Assembly: GCA_017429505.1 (NCBI GenBank)
Contig: JAFROW010000004.1
Span: forward strand, 124,001 to 188,000
Length of the DNA: 64,000 nt
From: Clostridia bacterium
Lineage (GTDB): Bacteria; Bacillota; Clostridia; TANB77; CAG-508
Direction of reading: 5' to 3'
Made by a program: the position numbers and the translations under genes. Position 1 is the stretch's first letter; each line of letters begins with the position of its first letter. The notes beneath the pieces are model-generated. The model was not told the origin of the DNA and ran no database searches. It saw nothing but the letters and a program-made list of their open reading frames with translations. This document shows positions 17,114-25,773 of the stretch, one piece after another.

Positions 17114-17557
17114 TTTGAGGTTGGAATCATTCTCCAGCCCAGACCGCTCCATCGAGTTGGTCTTCTCGCCGAATTTCCAGCTGGTAAAATCGAGGACGGA
17201 CAGTCCCCTGAAGAAGCTGCACGAATGGAGAGTAAACAGGAAGGTGGGCTCGTTCTTTGCAAGCCCATCCAGATCGGGCAGCCTACAATGCAGTTTTTGC
17301 ATGTGATTGACGAAACTGTGTATCTGTACGCTGCTCTCGTAAAAGATCAGCAGGCTCAGGAACTTAAAGACGGAGAACAATTCGGTGGAATCACCCTGTT
17401 ATGGATGCCTTGGGATGAATTCTGCAACAGGATCCGGATTCAGGAATCAACTGGGACTCCATTGATCCCGGACTCTCCTATGGACGGAGTAAGTCTCACT
17501 TCCGCACTGAAAATCATGGCACTCGGGTTCAATCCCGAAGACTTACCTGAAGAGTAA
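17114..17557 (+). pseudogene. 5'-truncated, degenerate Nudix hydrolase-like fragment in a G+C-rich block
   Basis: From the stop codon at 17111 the frame is open to 17557. It reads EFPAGKIEDGQSPEEAAR at about 17171-17224, which is the front of an ADP-ribose-pyrophosphatase-type Nudix box. The catalytic half is degraded: the expected E before SPEE is Q, and RELxEE is MESKQE. The downstream DETVYLYAAL and LLWMPWDEF segments fit the rest of the fold. The usual 50 or so N-terminal residues are absent. The first ATG is at 17225 (110 residues) and has no clear ribosome site. Base composition and codon use (CTC, ATC, CCC, GGA) differ sharply from both neighbours, so transfer or a foreign/chimeric segment is likely. 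It could alternatively be a transcribed RNA. Confidence 0.55.
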
Positions 17558-17593
17558 GATACCTCCAAGCTGTCCTTTCTGTATAGGACGGCA

Positions 17594-17640
17594 GCGCCGG
17601 ACATTACCTTTCACAGGTGATGCCCGGCGCTTATTATTTT
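17594..17640 (+). terminator. Strong terminator of the G+C-rich block
   Basis: GCGCCGGACATTACC (17594-17608) pairs with GGTGATGCCCGGCGC (17616-17630) with G-U pairs, followed by a T-rich tail. A smaller hairpin (GTCCT...AGGAC) precedes it at about 17572-17589. The tail is T-rich only in the plus direction, so it belongs to the block and not to the minus-strand genes. Confidence 0.8.
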
Positions 17641-19125
17641 TTATTTAAATATTGTTTTCAATTTTCTTTTTATCTTATCTTTTAAACTAACTCTTTTTAT
17701 TACAAGATTCTTATTCTCAAGAGTTATCTTATAATTTTTATTTTTTATACATAATTGTTTTTTACTTTTAGTTTTTAATCCTTTTTCTAATCTAGGTATT
17801 ATTTCATATTCTATCTCATTTTTATATTCAAAAATAAAACTAATATTTTTTACTTTTTTTAATGGTATATCTATATTAAATATATAATTATTTAATTTAT
17901 CTTCTTTAAATGTAATTATTTCTTTTCTTTTATCTTCCTGTAAATTTATTATATTTTTGCTTTTTAAATCCGAGTTAAAATATATTTTGTATAGATTTAT
18001 TGGAATCGCAAATAGTGCCTTTCCTTGTATTTTTAAAACATTATTTTTTATTTTTAAATCTTCTATTTTAATTGTTTCTTTTTTATTAGTTAATTCATAA
18101 ACAATCAAATTATTAAAATAAAAATTTCCATCTTTAAATTCTAATTCATTTGTAATATCTTTTCCATATTTTAGACTCAATGCATATAACTTAAATTTTG
18201 AATTGATATTTTTTTGTTCAATAATAATATGATCTTCAATGTTTTTAATTAAATTAACTATGTTATCTATATATTCATTTTTTTCTTTTTCATTTAATGC
18301 ATCAAAATTTGGTCTCTTTAGTCTCCATTGCAAATCATACATTATCATAAATTGAACATAAGGTATTATTTTTCCATAAGTGTTTATAGAGTTTTCGATT
18401 ACTTTTTTGTGAAAATTATCTATTGTGTCTGTAAACCAAGTTTTGGATTTTTTTGCAGTTTGCAAAGCTGAAGTTTCATCTAGTCTTTTTCTATATAAAT
18501 GTACTGCTTCTCTTATTACTCCATATTTATTTCTTTTAACAATAATCCTATTTATATAATCTGCATCTTCTGCATATTTTAAATTTTCATTAAACTTAAA
18601 TTGTTTTGCAACACTTGATTTTATAAATACTGATGTTACATCCATTTGTACAAAATTGTAATTTTCAAAAATATCTACAATTTTAGTTTTTTCGAACTTA
18701 TAGTCTAAAAAATGAAATCCTTCTTTTGCTTCAAAAAACTGTTTTCTTGCAACCACAAAATCAACAGCATCGCTATTTTTCTCAAAAAAATTATATATTA
18801 TTTCTAATGCATTAGAGCTCCATTTGTCATCACCGTCTAAAAAATTCACATATTTTCCTTCGATATACTCTATTCCTTTATTTCTTGCTGAGCTTACTCC
18901 ACCATTTTCTTGCTTAACATACACAATATTTTCTGGATGTTTTTCTTTATATTTTAAACATATTTCTTCACTATTGTCTGTGCTTCCATCATTTACTAAT
19001 ATTAGTTGAATGTTTTCTTCAAAACCTATAGTTTGATTAAGTATACTCTCTATAGTTTCTTCTAGATATTTTTCAACGTTATATATAGGTACTACTATTG
19101 AGAATTTGAAATGTTCTTGAATCAT
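17641..19125 (-). CDS. GT2 glycosyltransferase with a C-terminal domain typical of bifunctional glycerophosphotransferases
   Basis: The first ~230 residues are a GT-A fold family 2 glycosyltransferase: FSIVVPIYNVEKYLEETIES, VNDGSTDNS, and the DXD-type FLDGDD. Residues of about 235-494 are a helical segment (SINTYGKIIPYVQFMIMYDLQW) followed by beta-rich repeats ending KLKTIFK. The same middle region occurs at the N-terminus of the 706-residue protein at 38760-40880, where it is joined to a glycerophosphotransferase domain. This protein therefore looks like the front part of a bifunctional GT2/glycerophosphotransferase that has no transferase half. Its stop lies at the edge of the G+C-rich block. 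The stop codon looks natural. Substrate is unknown. Confidence 0.85.
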   Translation of the reverse strand: MIQEHFKFSIVVPIYNVEKYLEETIESILNQTIGFEENIQLILVNDGSTDNSEEICLKYKEKHPENIVYVKQENGGVSSARNKGIEYIEGKYVNFLDGDDKWSSNALEIIYNFFEKNSDAVDFVVARKQFFEAKEGFHFLDYKFEKTKIVDIFENYNFVQMDVTSVFIKSSVAKQFKFNENLKYAEDADYINRIIVKRNKYGVIREAVHLYRKRLDETSALQTAKKSKTWFTDTIDNFHKKVIENSINTYGKIIPYVQFMIMYDLQWRLKRPNFDALNEKEKNEYIDNIVNLIKNIEDHIIIEQKNINSKFKLYALSLKYGKDITNELEFKDGNFYFNNLIVYELTNKKETIKIEDLKIKNNVLKIQGKALFAIPINLYKIYFNSDLKSKNIINLQEDKRKEIITFKEDKLNNYIFNIDIPLKKVKNISFIFEYKNEIEYEIIPRLEKGLKTKSKKQLCIKNKNYKITLENKNLVIKRVSLKDKIKRKLKTIFK

Positions 19126-19161
19126 TCTACACCTCTTTCTTTCAATTAAATACTACGTTTT

Positions 19162-20277
19162 CTATACTTTATTTACATCTTCAGAGCATTTTTGCGTAGC
19201 TTTATTTACAATAAAATTAATTATTTTTTCATATCTAATCAATTTCTTAATTAGTTCAATTGCTAAAGAAATGATTATTGACAAAATAAGTACAACCCCA
19301 TAAATCTTTATTGGATTAATTAATGAATATGTAAATTCCTTTAACCAAATACTTCTTATAAATGTATGAGTAAAAAAAATGTTGGCTGAATGTTTACCTA
19401 AAAAGTTTAAAATATCTTTTAAAAAAGGTATATTTACTATAAATTCATATAGATAACATATAAAAAACACTGGTAAAACACTGCTTATTATATAAAAAAC
19501 ATATTCTTTTGACCATTCTGTAGTTCTAAACTTTATTAAGACTATTAATACTAATGTCATTATTAGAAATTTAATTATTTTGTTAAAAATATTATTTTTT
19601 ATTATTACTACATTTTTTAATCTCTCAAAAATATTTTCTTTTGCAAAAATAACTCCAATAGGTATAGTAAGTAGCCATCTAGTCATATTAGTTAAGCTAG
19701 TAGCTGAGAAGAAATTTGGTCTAAATACTACAGGAAATAAAAATGGTAAAAATATGTACCATCCATATTTATCATATAATTTTATTGTTATTGGTGTAAT
19801 TATTATTAGAATTATTGCAAAACTCATATACCACCATGTTCCAACCATTAATGGAGTACCTAATATTCCTGCCAATCCTAACATATCGCTAACCATATTA
19901 AAAATAAAATTAATTCCTTTTCCATAAGGATTATGATCAGTGAAAATTAATGTAATTGATGTACACATTATATATGGTATAATGAAAATTGAAAATAGCT
20001 TTATTAATCTCTTTATAATAAACATTCTTGTACTTTCTATACTATTTTCAGTTTTAGTAAATATTTTTGTCAATCCATATACAGACAAAAATGCAAACAT
20101 TCCTACACATATATTCATACTTTCAAAAATATAGATAGCAGTTTTTTGTGGAATAATACCAAAATTCACTGGATAACCATATAGTCTTTGTACTGATGAA
20201 AAGCAATGATATCCAATTAGCATTAGAATTGCAATCCCTTTAATTATTGATGTATCTTTTTTACTGAAACTGGTCAT
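19162..20277 (-). CDS. Acyltransferase 3 family membrane protein
   Basis: A 371-residue, roughly ten-helix membrane protein of the acyltransferase-3 (OafA/YrhL-like) group, which O-acetylates cell-surface sugars. The N-terminus has DTSIIKGIAILMLIGYHCFS with the conserved histidine in helix 1. The second conserved region, HSANIFFTHTFIRSIW, is near residue 300. It lies inside the glycosyltransferase cluster and probably decorates the polymer. Which sugar is modified cannot be told. Confidence 0.85.
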   Translation of the reverse strand: MTSFSKKDTSIIKGIAILMLIGYHCFSSVQRLYGYPVNFGIIPQKTAIYIFESMNICVGMFAFLSVYGLTKIFTKTENSIESTRMFIIKRLIKLFSIFIIPYIMCTSITLIFTDHNPYGKGINFIFNMVSDMLGLAGILGTPLMVGTWWYMSFAIILIIITPITIKLYDKYGWYIFLPFLFPVVFRPNFFSATSLTNMTRWLLTIPIGVIFAKENIFERLKNVVIIKNNIFNKIIKFLIMTLVLIVLIKFRTTEWSKEYVFYIISSVLPVFFICYLYEFIVNIPFLKDILNFLGKHSANIFFTHTFIRSIWLKEFTYSLINPIKIYGVVLILSIIISLAIELIKKLIRYEKIINFIVNKATQKCSEDVNKV

Positions 20278-20383
20278 TTTCTCTTGTATGATCTATTTAT
20301 TAACTAAATAACCATACACTCCTTTCTTCATATTAATTAATAAATTAATTATAAACTAACTGTGGAAACTATAAAATTTTGAT

Positions 20384-21478
20384 TTATTGTAAATCATTTA
20401 TATATTTTCTACTTTTTACAGTAAATATTGTTTTATAAGGTTTCACTTCACCTACATTACCAATTATATTTGTTTTAGTAATATTTCCAACTAAAGTAAT
20501 AGCCAATAGCAGAATCACTACTAACTTCTTTTTTGTTGATATATCACTCTTTTTTATAAAATATGGTATTGATATTATATTAAAAATTCCAAAATAAAAC
20601 GAAAATCTAAATAGCAAATACATTGTTGATGTAAGAATAATAAAGAATAATGAACAAGCTTGCATATTTAGAAAAAACTTTTCTTTTCTTCCAACATTTT
20701 TTGTATGTTTATATAAATAGTAAATAATACCATATAAAATAGCATGTACTATAATATCTGTCCATCTTAATTGGGTTTTATCGAACTTAGAACCTATATA
20801 TACAGCAAATCTTGTATGATTTACGATTAATTCAATAACATACTTCCAAACAAATTTGCCAAAAAAAAGCAATAATATTGATATAATAATTGTTCTTTTT
20901 AAGTCAAATACTTCTTTGTCACATAATAGTAATGCCATTACAAAAATTAAACTTGAAGAGTGTAGCAAAAAAGCCACTATTCCACCTAAAAAGAATTCAA
21001 TATATCTCTTATCCACTAAATATTTGTATGAAAACAACAATACAGATACTGCCAAAAATTGTCTCATCATATTTAGTGAATAGAAGAAATATCCAGCTAA
21101 GAAATAAATTAATACACTTAAAAATGGATATGGAGATTCTTTATAAATTGTATAAAATGTTAGTCCAACTATTATTGCAGATGTTACTGCAAATATAATA
21201 GCATAGTCTTTTGTTATAAGTAAACATATTCGTACAATTAGCATATACCCTAATTCTAAATTAGGTATATCTATCCCTTGTCCTACTTTAATATAATGAG
21301 GAGCATAAGTGTAAAAATAATCTGTACCAACATCATATCGTATTGCTGAAACTACAAAAAAGCTTAATCCAGCTAATACATATGCTCCTATTTTTATTAT
21401 TTTATTATCTTCATATTTCTTCGCAATAAACAACATTGTAAGCGAAAATGTAAACATTAAAATATATGTTAATGGCAT
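20384..21478 (-). CDS. EpsG-family polysaccharide polymerase (Wzy-like)
   Basis: A 364-residue membrane protein with about ten hydrophobic segments, matching the EpsG family. Members act as polymerases or ligases of lipid-linked repeat units. The characteristic early loop FVVSAIRYDVGTDYFYTYAP is near residues 40-60, and YFLAGYFFYSLNMMRQFLAVS near residue 130. The start at 21478 is chosen because GGAGG lies seven bases upstream; an upstream ATG lacks a site. It is one of two polymerase candidates in the window; the other (31935-33285) is frameshifted. Confidence 0.85.
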   Translation of the reverse strand: MPLTYILMFTFSLTMLFIAKKYEDNKIIKIGAYVLAGLSFFVVSAIRYDVGTDYFYTYAPHYIKVGQGIDIPNLELGYMLIVRICLLITKDYAIIFAVTSAIIVGLTFYTIYKESPYPFLSVLIYFLAGYFFYSLNMMRQFLAVSVLLFSYKYLVDKRYIEFFLGGIVAFLLHSSSLIFVMALLLCDKEVFDLKRTIIISILLLFFGKFVWKYVIELIVNHTRFAVYIGSKFDKTQLRWTDIIVHAILYGIIYYLYKHTKNVGRKEKFFLNMQACSLFFIILTSTMYLLFRFSFYFGIFNIISIPYFIKKSDISTKKKLVVILLLAITLVGNITKTNIIGNVGEVKPYKTIFTVKSRKYINDLQ

Positions 21479-21498
21479 TTTTTTCCTCCTTTGTATCA

Positions 21499-22599
21499 TT
21501 ATAATGTTGACTCTATACACTCAAGTGCTGCTGCAATAACTTTATCCATGTCATAATATTTATACCCACCTAATCGACCTCCAAAAATAACTTTGTTATC
21601 ATTTTGTGCAAGTTCTTCGTATTTTTTATATAATTCGTTATTTCTGTCATTATTTATAGGGTAATATGGTTCTTTTCCTGGTGTCCATGTATCTGGATAT
21701 TCTCTTGTTACAACTGTTTTTGGACTTTCTGTATCAAATTCAAAATGTTTGTGTTCTATAATTCTTGTGTATGGAATTTCATATTCTGTATAATTTACAA
21801 CCGCATTACCTTGGAAGTTTTGCATATCTTTTATTTCTGTTTCAAACCTCAAACTTCTATATTCAAGATTTCCAAATTTGAAGTCATAGTATTGGTCTAT
21901 TGGTCCTGTGAATACTATTTTTTCAGCAATATTTTCATATTCTTCTCTATTTTTAAAAAAGTCTTCATTTAATCTTACTTCTATTCCATCTAACATTTTT
22001 TCTACTATTTGAGTGTATCCACCTATTGGAATTCCTTGATATAAATCATTAAAATAATTGTTGTCATATACAAAACGAACCGGTAGTCTTTTTATAATAA
22101 ATGCAGGTAGTTCTGTTGCTCTTTTACCCCATTGTTTTTCTGTGTAACCTTTTACCAATTTTTCATAAATAGATTTTCCGATTAAGCTAATTGCTTGTTC
22201 TTCAAGGTTCTTTGGTTCTGTTATATTTGCTTCTTTTTTCTCTTCTTCTATTTTTTGTTTTGCCTCTTCTGGAGTAAATACTCCCCATATTTTGTTAAAA
22301 GTGTTCATGTTAAATGGCATGTTGTATAGCTCGTCCTTGTATCTTGCTACAGGAGAATTTGTGTAACGATTAAATTCTGCAAACTGATTTACATATTCCC
22401 ATACTTTTTTGTTGCTTGTATGGAATATGTGTGCTCCATATTTATGTACTTGTATTCCTTCTACATTTTCCGTATAGATATTGCCAGCAATGTGATTTCT
22501 TTTATCTATTACTAAGCATTTATTTCCTTTTTTATTTGCCTCATAAGCAAATATTGCTCCAAATAATCCTGCTCCTACTATTAAATAATCATACTTCAT
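21499..22599 (-). CDS. glf: UDP-galactopyranose mutase
   Basis: Glf is the flavoenzyme converting UDP-galactopyranose to UDP-galactofuranose, the donor for Galf-containing polysaccharides. The FAD-binding motif YLIVGAGLFGAIFA is at residues 4-17. HTSNKKVWEYVNQF and the C-terminal FGGRLGGYKYYDMDKVI are family features. The length of 366 residues is typical. The start at 22599 has GGGAGG upstream. A second, orphan copy of this C-terminus persists at 26625-26693. Confidence 0.95.
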   Translation of the reverse strand: MKYDYLIVGAGLFGAIFAYEANKKGNKCLVIDKRNHIAGNIYTENVEGIQVHKYGAHIFHTSNKKVWEYVNQFAEFNRYTNSPVARYKDELYNMPFNMNTFNKIWGVFTPEEAKQKIEEEKKEANITEPKNLEEQAISLIGKSIYEKLVKGYTEKQWGKRATELPAFIIKRLPVRFVYDNNYFNDLYQGIPIGGYTQIVEKMLDGIEVRLNEDFFKNREEYENIAEKIVFTGPIDQYYDFKFGNLEYRSLRFETEIKDMQNFQGNAVVNYTEYEIPYTRIIEHKHFEFDTESPKTVVTREYPDTWTPGKEPYYPINNDRNNELYKKYEELAQNDNKVIFGGRLGGYKYYDMDKVIAAALECIESTL

Positions 22600-22631
22600 T
22601 TTAATTCCTCCCAATAATTTACAAACTAGTA

Positions 22632-23174
22632 CTATTTATCTATGTTATTTTTCTTTTTTTCTTCCATTCCTTGTTTATAACCACATCTATAGCAAAAATA
22701 ATATGTAGAGTAAAATATTATCCCTATACAAGAGCCAACCATATCTATTGCAACATCTAATAAATGTCCTGTCCTGCCACTTACAAAAGTTTGATGGAAT
22801 TCATCTCCTGCAGAAAAAAGTATACAAAATATAAAAGTTAGTATAAACATAATAAAAAAATTTTTATGCTCAAACACAGCTCCAATAAAAGTTATTATGA
22901 AAAAAGCTAATACAAAATAAACAATTGCATGTATTGCTTTTCTTATAGGAGCATTTATTAATTCTGATGCATGTATCAATTTTTCATTGTCTGGATACGA
23001 ACTTGTTATTCCATATTCATTTGTAATATCTAAAGCATCTTCTATAAATAAATTTATAATTCCTATACTTCTGCCATTGGAGTTCTTTGAATTCATAGAA
23101 GATAATTTAAATATTGTAATCATCCATAATATTGCTAATAATAGTAATAAAGTAATTTTTATTGACTTTTTCAT
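22632..23174 (-). CDS. VanZ-like family membrane protein
   Basis: The 180-residue protein has four predicted membrane segments. It carries VanZ family motifs: RKAIHAIVYFVLAFF near residue 80 and DEFHQTFVSGRTGHLLDVAIDMVG near 125. VanZ was named from low-level teicoplanin resistance, but most homologues have no proven role. Its position between rfbB and glf suggests an envelope function. The C-terminal tail is strongly charged (EEKKKNNIDK). Confidence 0.85.
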   Translation of the reverse strand: MKKSIKITLLLLLAILWMITIFKLSSMNSKNSNGRSIGIINLFIEDALDITNEYGITSSYPDNEKLIHASELINAPIRKAIHAIVYFVLAFFIITFIGAVFEHKNFFIMFILTFIFCILFSAGDEFHQTFVSGRTGHLLDVAIDMVGSCIGIIFYSTYYFCYRCGYKQGMEEKKKNNIDK

Positions 23175-23214
23175 TTATTTTTCCAGAAGTCTCCTTTCAT
23201 CTTTTTTACATCTT

Positions 23215-24183
23215 TTAGTTCAAATATTCAGGATGAGAAATATACCAGTTTATTGTCTTTATTATGCCATCTTCGAATTTCGTTTTTGGAAGCCAATTCA
23301 ATTCGTTACTAATTTTTGTCGGATCAATTCCATATCTATAATCATGTCCTTTTCTATCTTCAACATACTCTATTAGTGATTCTGGTTTGTTTAATCTGTT
23401 TAATATTAATTTTGCAATTTCAATATTACGTTTTTCATTGTGACCACCTATACAATATCTCTCACCTTTTTTCCCATTATGTAATACTGCATCAATTGCT
23501 TCACAGTGGTCTTCTACATATAACCAATCTCTTATATTTAAACCTTTACCATAAATTGGTACCTTTTTATCTTTTAATGCTAATGAAATGATATGTGGTA
23601 TCAATTTTTCATTATGTTGATATGGTCCATAATTATTTGAACAATTAGTAACACTCACATTCATTTTAAATGTTTCTGCATAAGCTAATGCTATTAAATC
23701 AGAGCTTGCTTTCGATGATGAATATGGTGAATTTGGTTTTATTAGTGATGTTTCAGTAAAATAACCACTTTCCCCTAAACTTCCAAATACTTCATCTGTT
23801 GAAATATGTATAAATTTATTTTTACTATCCTCTCCCCAATATTGTCTTGCAGCTTCGAGTAAAGTATGCGTTCCGATAACATTTGTTTGTGTAAAAATAA
23901 ACGGATTCTTTATACTATTATCAACATGTGATTCTGCTGCAAAGTGAACAACTGAATCTATGTCATATTCTTTATATATTTGCAATATTTTGTTGAAGTC
24001 ACATATATCTTCTTGTATAAACACTATTTTTTCTTTAACATTATCTAAGTTATGTATATTTCCAGCATAAGTTAATTTATCAAGTGTAATATATTTATAT
24101 TCAGTTCCATATTTTTTTACCATATATTCTACAAAATTAGAGCCAATAAATCCTGCTGCGCCTGTAATCATTATCTTTTTCAT
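23215..24183 (-). CDS. rfbB: dTDP-glucose 4,6-dehydratase
   Basis: Second step of dTDP-L-rhamnose synthesis, an extended short-chain dehydrogenase. The NAD site TGAAGFIGSNFVEY lies at residues 6-19, THTLLEAARQYW near the middle, the active-site STDEVFGSL, and YSSSKASSD (YxxxK). The start is placed at 24183 because AAAGGA sits 12 bases upstream. An earlier in-frame ATG abuts that site. The leader matches that of era and of the GT2-LicD gene. It follows rfbC. Confidence 0.95.
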   Translation of the reverse strand: MKKIMITGAAGFIGSNFVEYMVKKYGTEYKYITLDKLTYAGNIHNLDNVKEKIVFIQEDICDFNKILQIYKEYDIDSVVHFAAESHVDNSIKNPFIFTQTNVIGTHTLLEAARQYWGEDSKNKFIHISTDEVFGSLGESGYFTETSLIKPNSPYSSSKASSDLIALAYAETFKMNVSVTNCSNNYGPYQHNEKLIPHIISLALKDKKVPIYGKGLNIRDWLYVEDHCEAIDAVLHNGKKGERYCIGGHNEKRNIEIAKLILNRLNKPESLIEYVEDRKGHDYRYGIDPTKISNELNWLPKTKFEDGIIKTINWYISHPEYLN

Positions 24184-24226
24184 TTTTACTGACATTCCTT
24201 TCTTTAAAGGCACAAAATTTGATTAA
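24184..24226 (-). promoter_or_regulatory. Repeated 5' leader, copy 2 (rfbB)
   Basis: The minus strand reads AATCAAATTTTGTGCC, TTTAAAG, then AAAGGAATGTCAGTAAAAATG up to the start codon. Compare 3795-3838 and 43269-43310. Confidence 0.6.
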
Positions 24227-24275
24227 AAATAATCGTTTTTCATAATTATTTTTTTCAAACTTACTACTCCTTATA

Positions 24276-24866
24276 CTAATTTACTCTATATTCTTCAAAT
24301 AAATTTGTCTTTTTCAATTCATTAATATTAGGCCATTTTTCATCTTTTTCTGATGTTATATAGTTTCTATTTTCAAAACCTTCAACATTGGGCCAATCAA
24401 TGTTTATATCTGGATCGTTCCATACTAGTCCTCCTTCAGATTTAAAATCGTATATATCATCTACTTTATAACAAAATTCAGCTTCATCTGACAATACTAA
24501 AAAACCATGTGCAAAGCCTCTTGGAATATAAAACATTTTTTTATTTTCTTCTGATAAGATAACTCCTTCCCATTTTCCATAAGTCTTACTTCCTGGTCTC
24601 AAATCAACTGCAACATCAAATACCTTTCCTTTTATACATCTAACAATCTTAGCTTGAGAATGAAATTTTTGAAAATGAAGACCTCTTAGTACACCTTTTT
24701 TTGATCTTGATTGATTATCTTGAACAAAATCGCCATTTATCCCAATTTTTTCAAAATCACTTTTTTCATATGATTCAAAAAAATAACCTCTATCATCTCC
24801 ATATATAGTTGGTTCAATTATACAGACACCTTCAATATTAGTATCAATTCTTTTAAACTTTCCCAT
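24276..24866 (-). CDS. rfbC: dTDP-4-dehydrorhamnose 3,5-epimerase
   Basis: Third step of dTDP-L-rhamnose synthesis; a cupin-fold epimerase. Landmarks are DDRGYFFESYEKSDF near residue 25, VQDNQSRSKKGVLRGLHFQ near 48 with the catalytic His, and YIPRGFAHGFLVLSDEAEFCYK near 115. The 196 residues are normal length. An AGGAGG site precedes the start. It sits between rfbA and rfbB in the usual four-gene set. Confidence 0.95.
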   Translation of the reverse strand: MGKFKRIDTNIEGVCIIEPTIYGDDRGYFFESYEKSDFEKIGINGDFVQDNQSRSKKGVLRGLHFQKFHSQAKIVRCIKGKVFDVAVDLRPGSKTYGKWEGVILSEENKKMFYIPRGFAHGFLVLSDEAEFCYKVDDIYDFKSEGGLVWNDPDINIDWPNVEGFENRNYITSEKDEKWPNINELKKTNLFEEYRVN

Positions 24867-24875
24867 ATGTTCCTC

Positions 24876-25761
24876 CTAATCTACATTATTTTCTGATAAA
24901 TCTTTTAAAAAATTACCATAATCATTTTTTAGCATTTTTTTAGACATTTCTTTCAATTGTTTTCTAGTAATCCAGCCATTCTCAAATGCTATTTCTTCAG
25001 GGCAACAAATTTGCAATCCTTGCCTTTTTTGAATTGTCTGAACAAAACTTGCTGTTTCTATTAAAGCATCATGAGTACCAGTATCAAACCAAGCCATACC
25101 TCTTCCTAGTTTTTCCACTTTTAATTTTTTCATTTTCATATATTCTTCATTTACTGATGTAATCTCTAATTCTCCTCTTGCAGAAGGTTTTATTTTTTTC
25201 ACAATTTGAATTACATCATTTGTATAAAAATACAATCCTGGTACTGCTAAATCTGATTTAGGTTCTTTTGGCTTTTCTTCAATTGATATAGCATTTCCAT
25301 TTTTATCTATCTCAACAACTCCATATCTTCTTGGGTCTTTTACTCTATACCCAAATATTGTTGATACATCTTCTCTTTTATTTACTTCTAACAATGTATC
25401 CTTTAGATTTCCACCATAAAATAAATTATCACCTAATATCAATACAACATTGTCTTTTCCTATAAATTCCTCTCCGATAACAAAAGCTTCCGCTATGCCA
25501 TTAGGTTCTTTTTGAATCTTATATTCTATTCTCATTCCCCATTGAGATCCATCTCCTAAGAGATTCTTAAATAAATTTTGATCTCTTGAAGTAGTTATAA
25601 TTAAAATTTCTCTTATCCCAGTTTCCATTAATACATATATTGGATAATAAATCATTGGTTTATCATAAACAGGCATTAATTGTTTTGATATTGCCAAAGT
25701 TAATGGATAGAGTCTAGTTCCGTTCTCCTCCTGCTAATATTATTCCTTTTCTATTTACCAT
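24876..25761 (-). pseudogene. rfbA: Glucose-1-phosphate thymidylyltransferase, frameshifted in the nucleotide-binding loop
   Basis: First step of dTDP-L-rhamnose synthesis. The gene should begin at ATG 25761 (AAAGGAG ribosome site) as MVNRKGIILAGG, but the frame then hits TAG at 25714-25716. Dropping one base near 25725 (in the plus-strand stretch 25720-25731, CCGTTCTCCTCC) restores NGTRLYPLT. It then reads straight on into AISKQLMPVYDKPMIYYP and the rest of a normal enzyme to 24876. Without repair, translation could only restart at TTG 25697, lacking the GGxGTRLxP loop needed for catalysis. The rest of the protein (LGDNLFYGG, GRGMAWFDTGTHDAL) is intact. It is either a very recent mutation or a sequencing/assembly error. 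Confidence 0.85.
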
Positions 25762-25773
25762 ATTTTCACTCCT

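Noticed and set aside
17042..17380. Minus-strand open frame of 112 codons through the G+C-rich block
   Set aside because: It has no ribosome site, crosses the sharp change in composition, and is antisense to the recognisable Nudix frame.
17524..17537. CGGGTTCAATCCCG, resembling a tRNA T-arm and therefore an integration site
   Set aside because: The loop has six instead of seven bases if fully paired, no other tRNA part is present, and it lies in frame in the Nudix-like reading frame.
24876..25697. Treating the 273-residue frame as a complete rfbA
   Set aside because: It would start at a TTG inside the gene and lack the GGxGTRLxP loop. The missing part is present one base out of frame.
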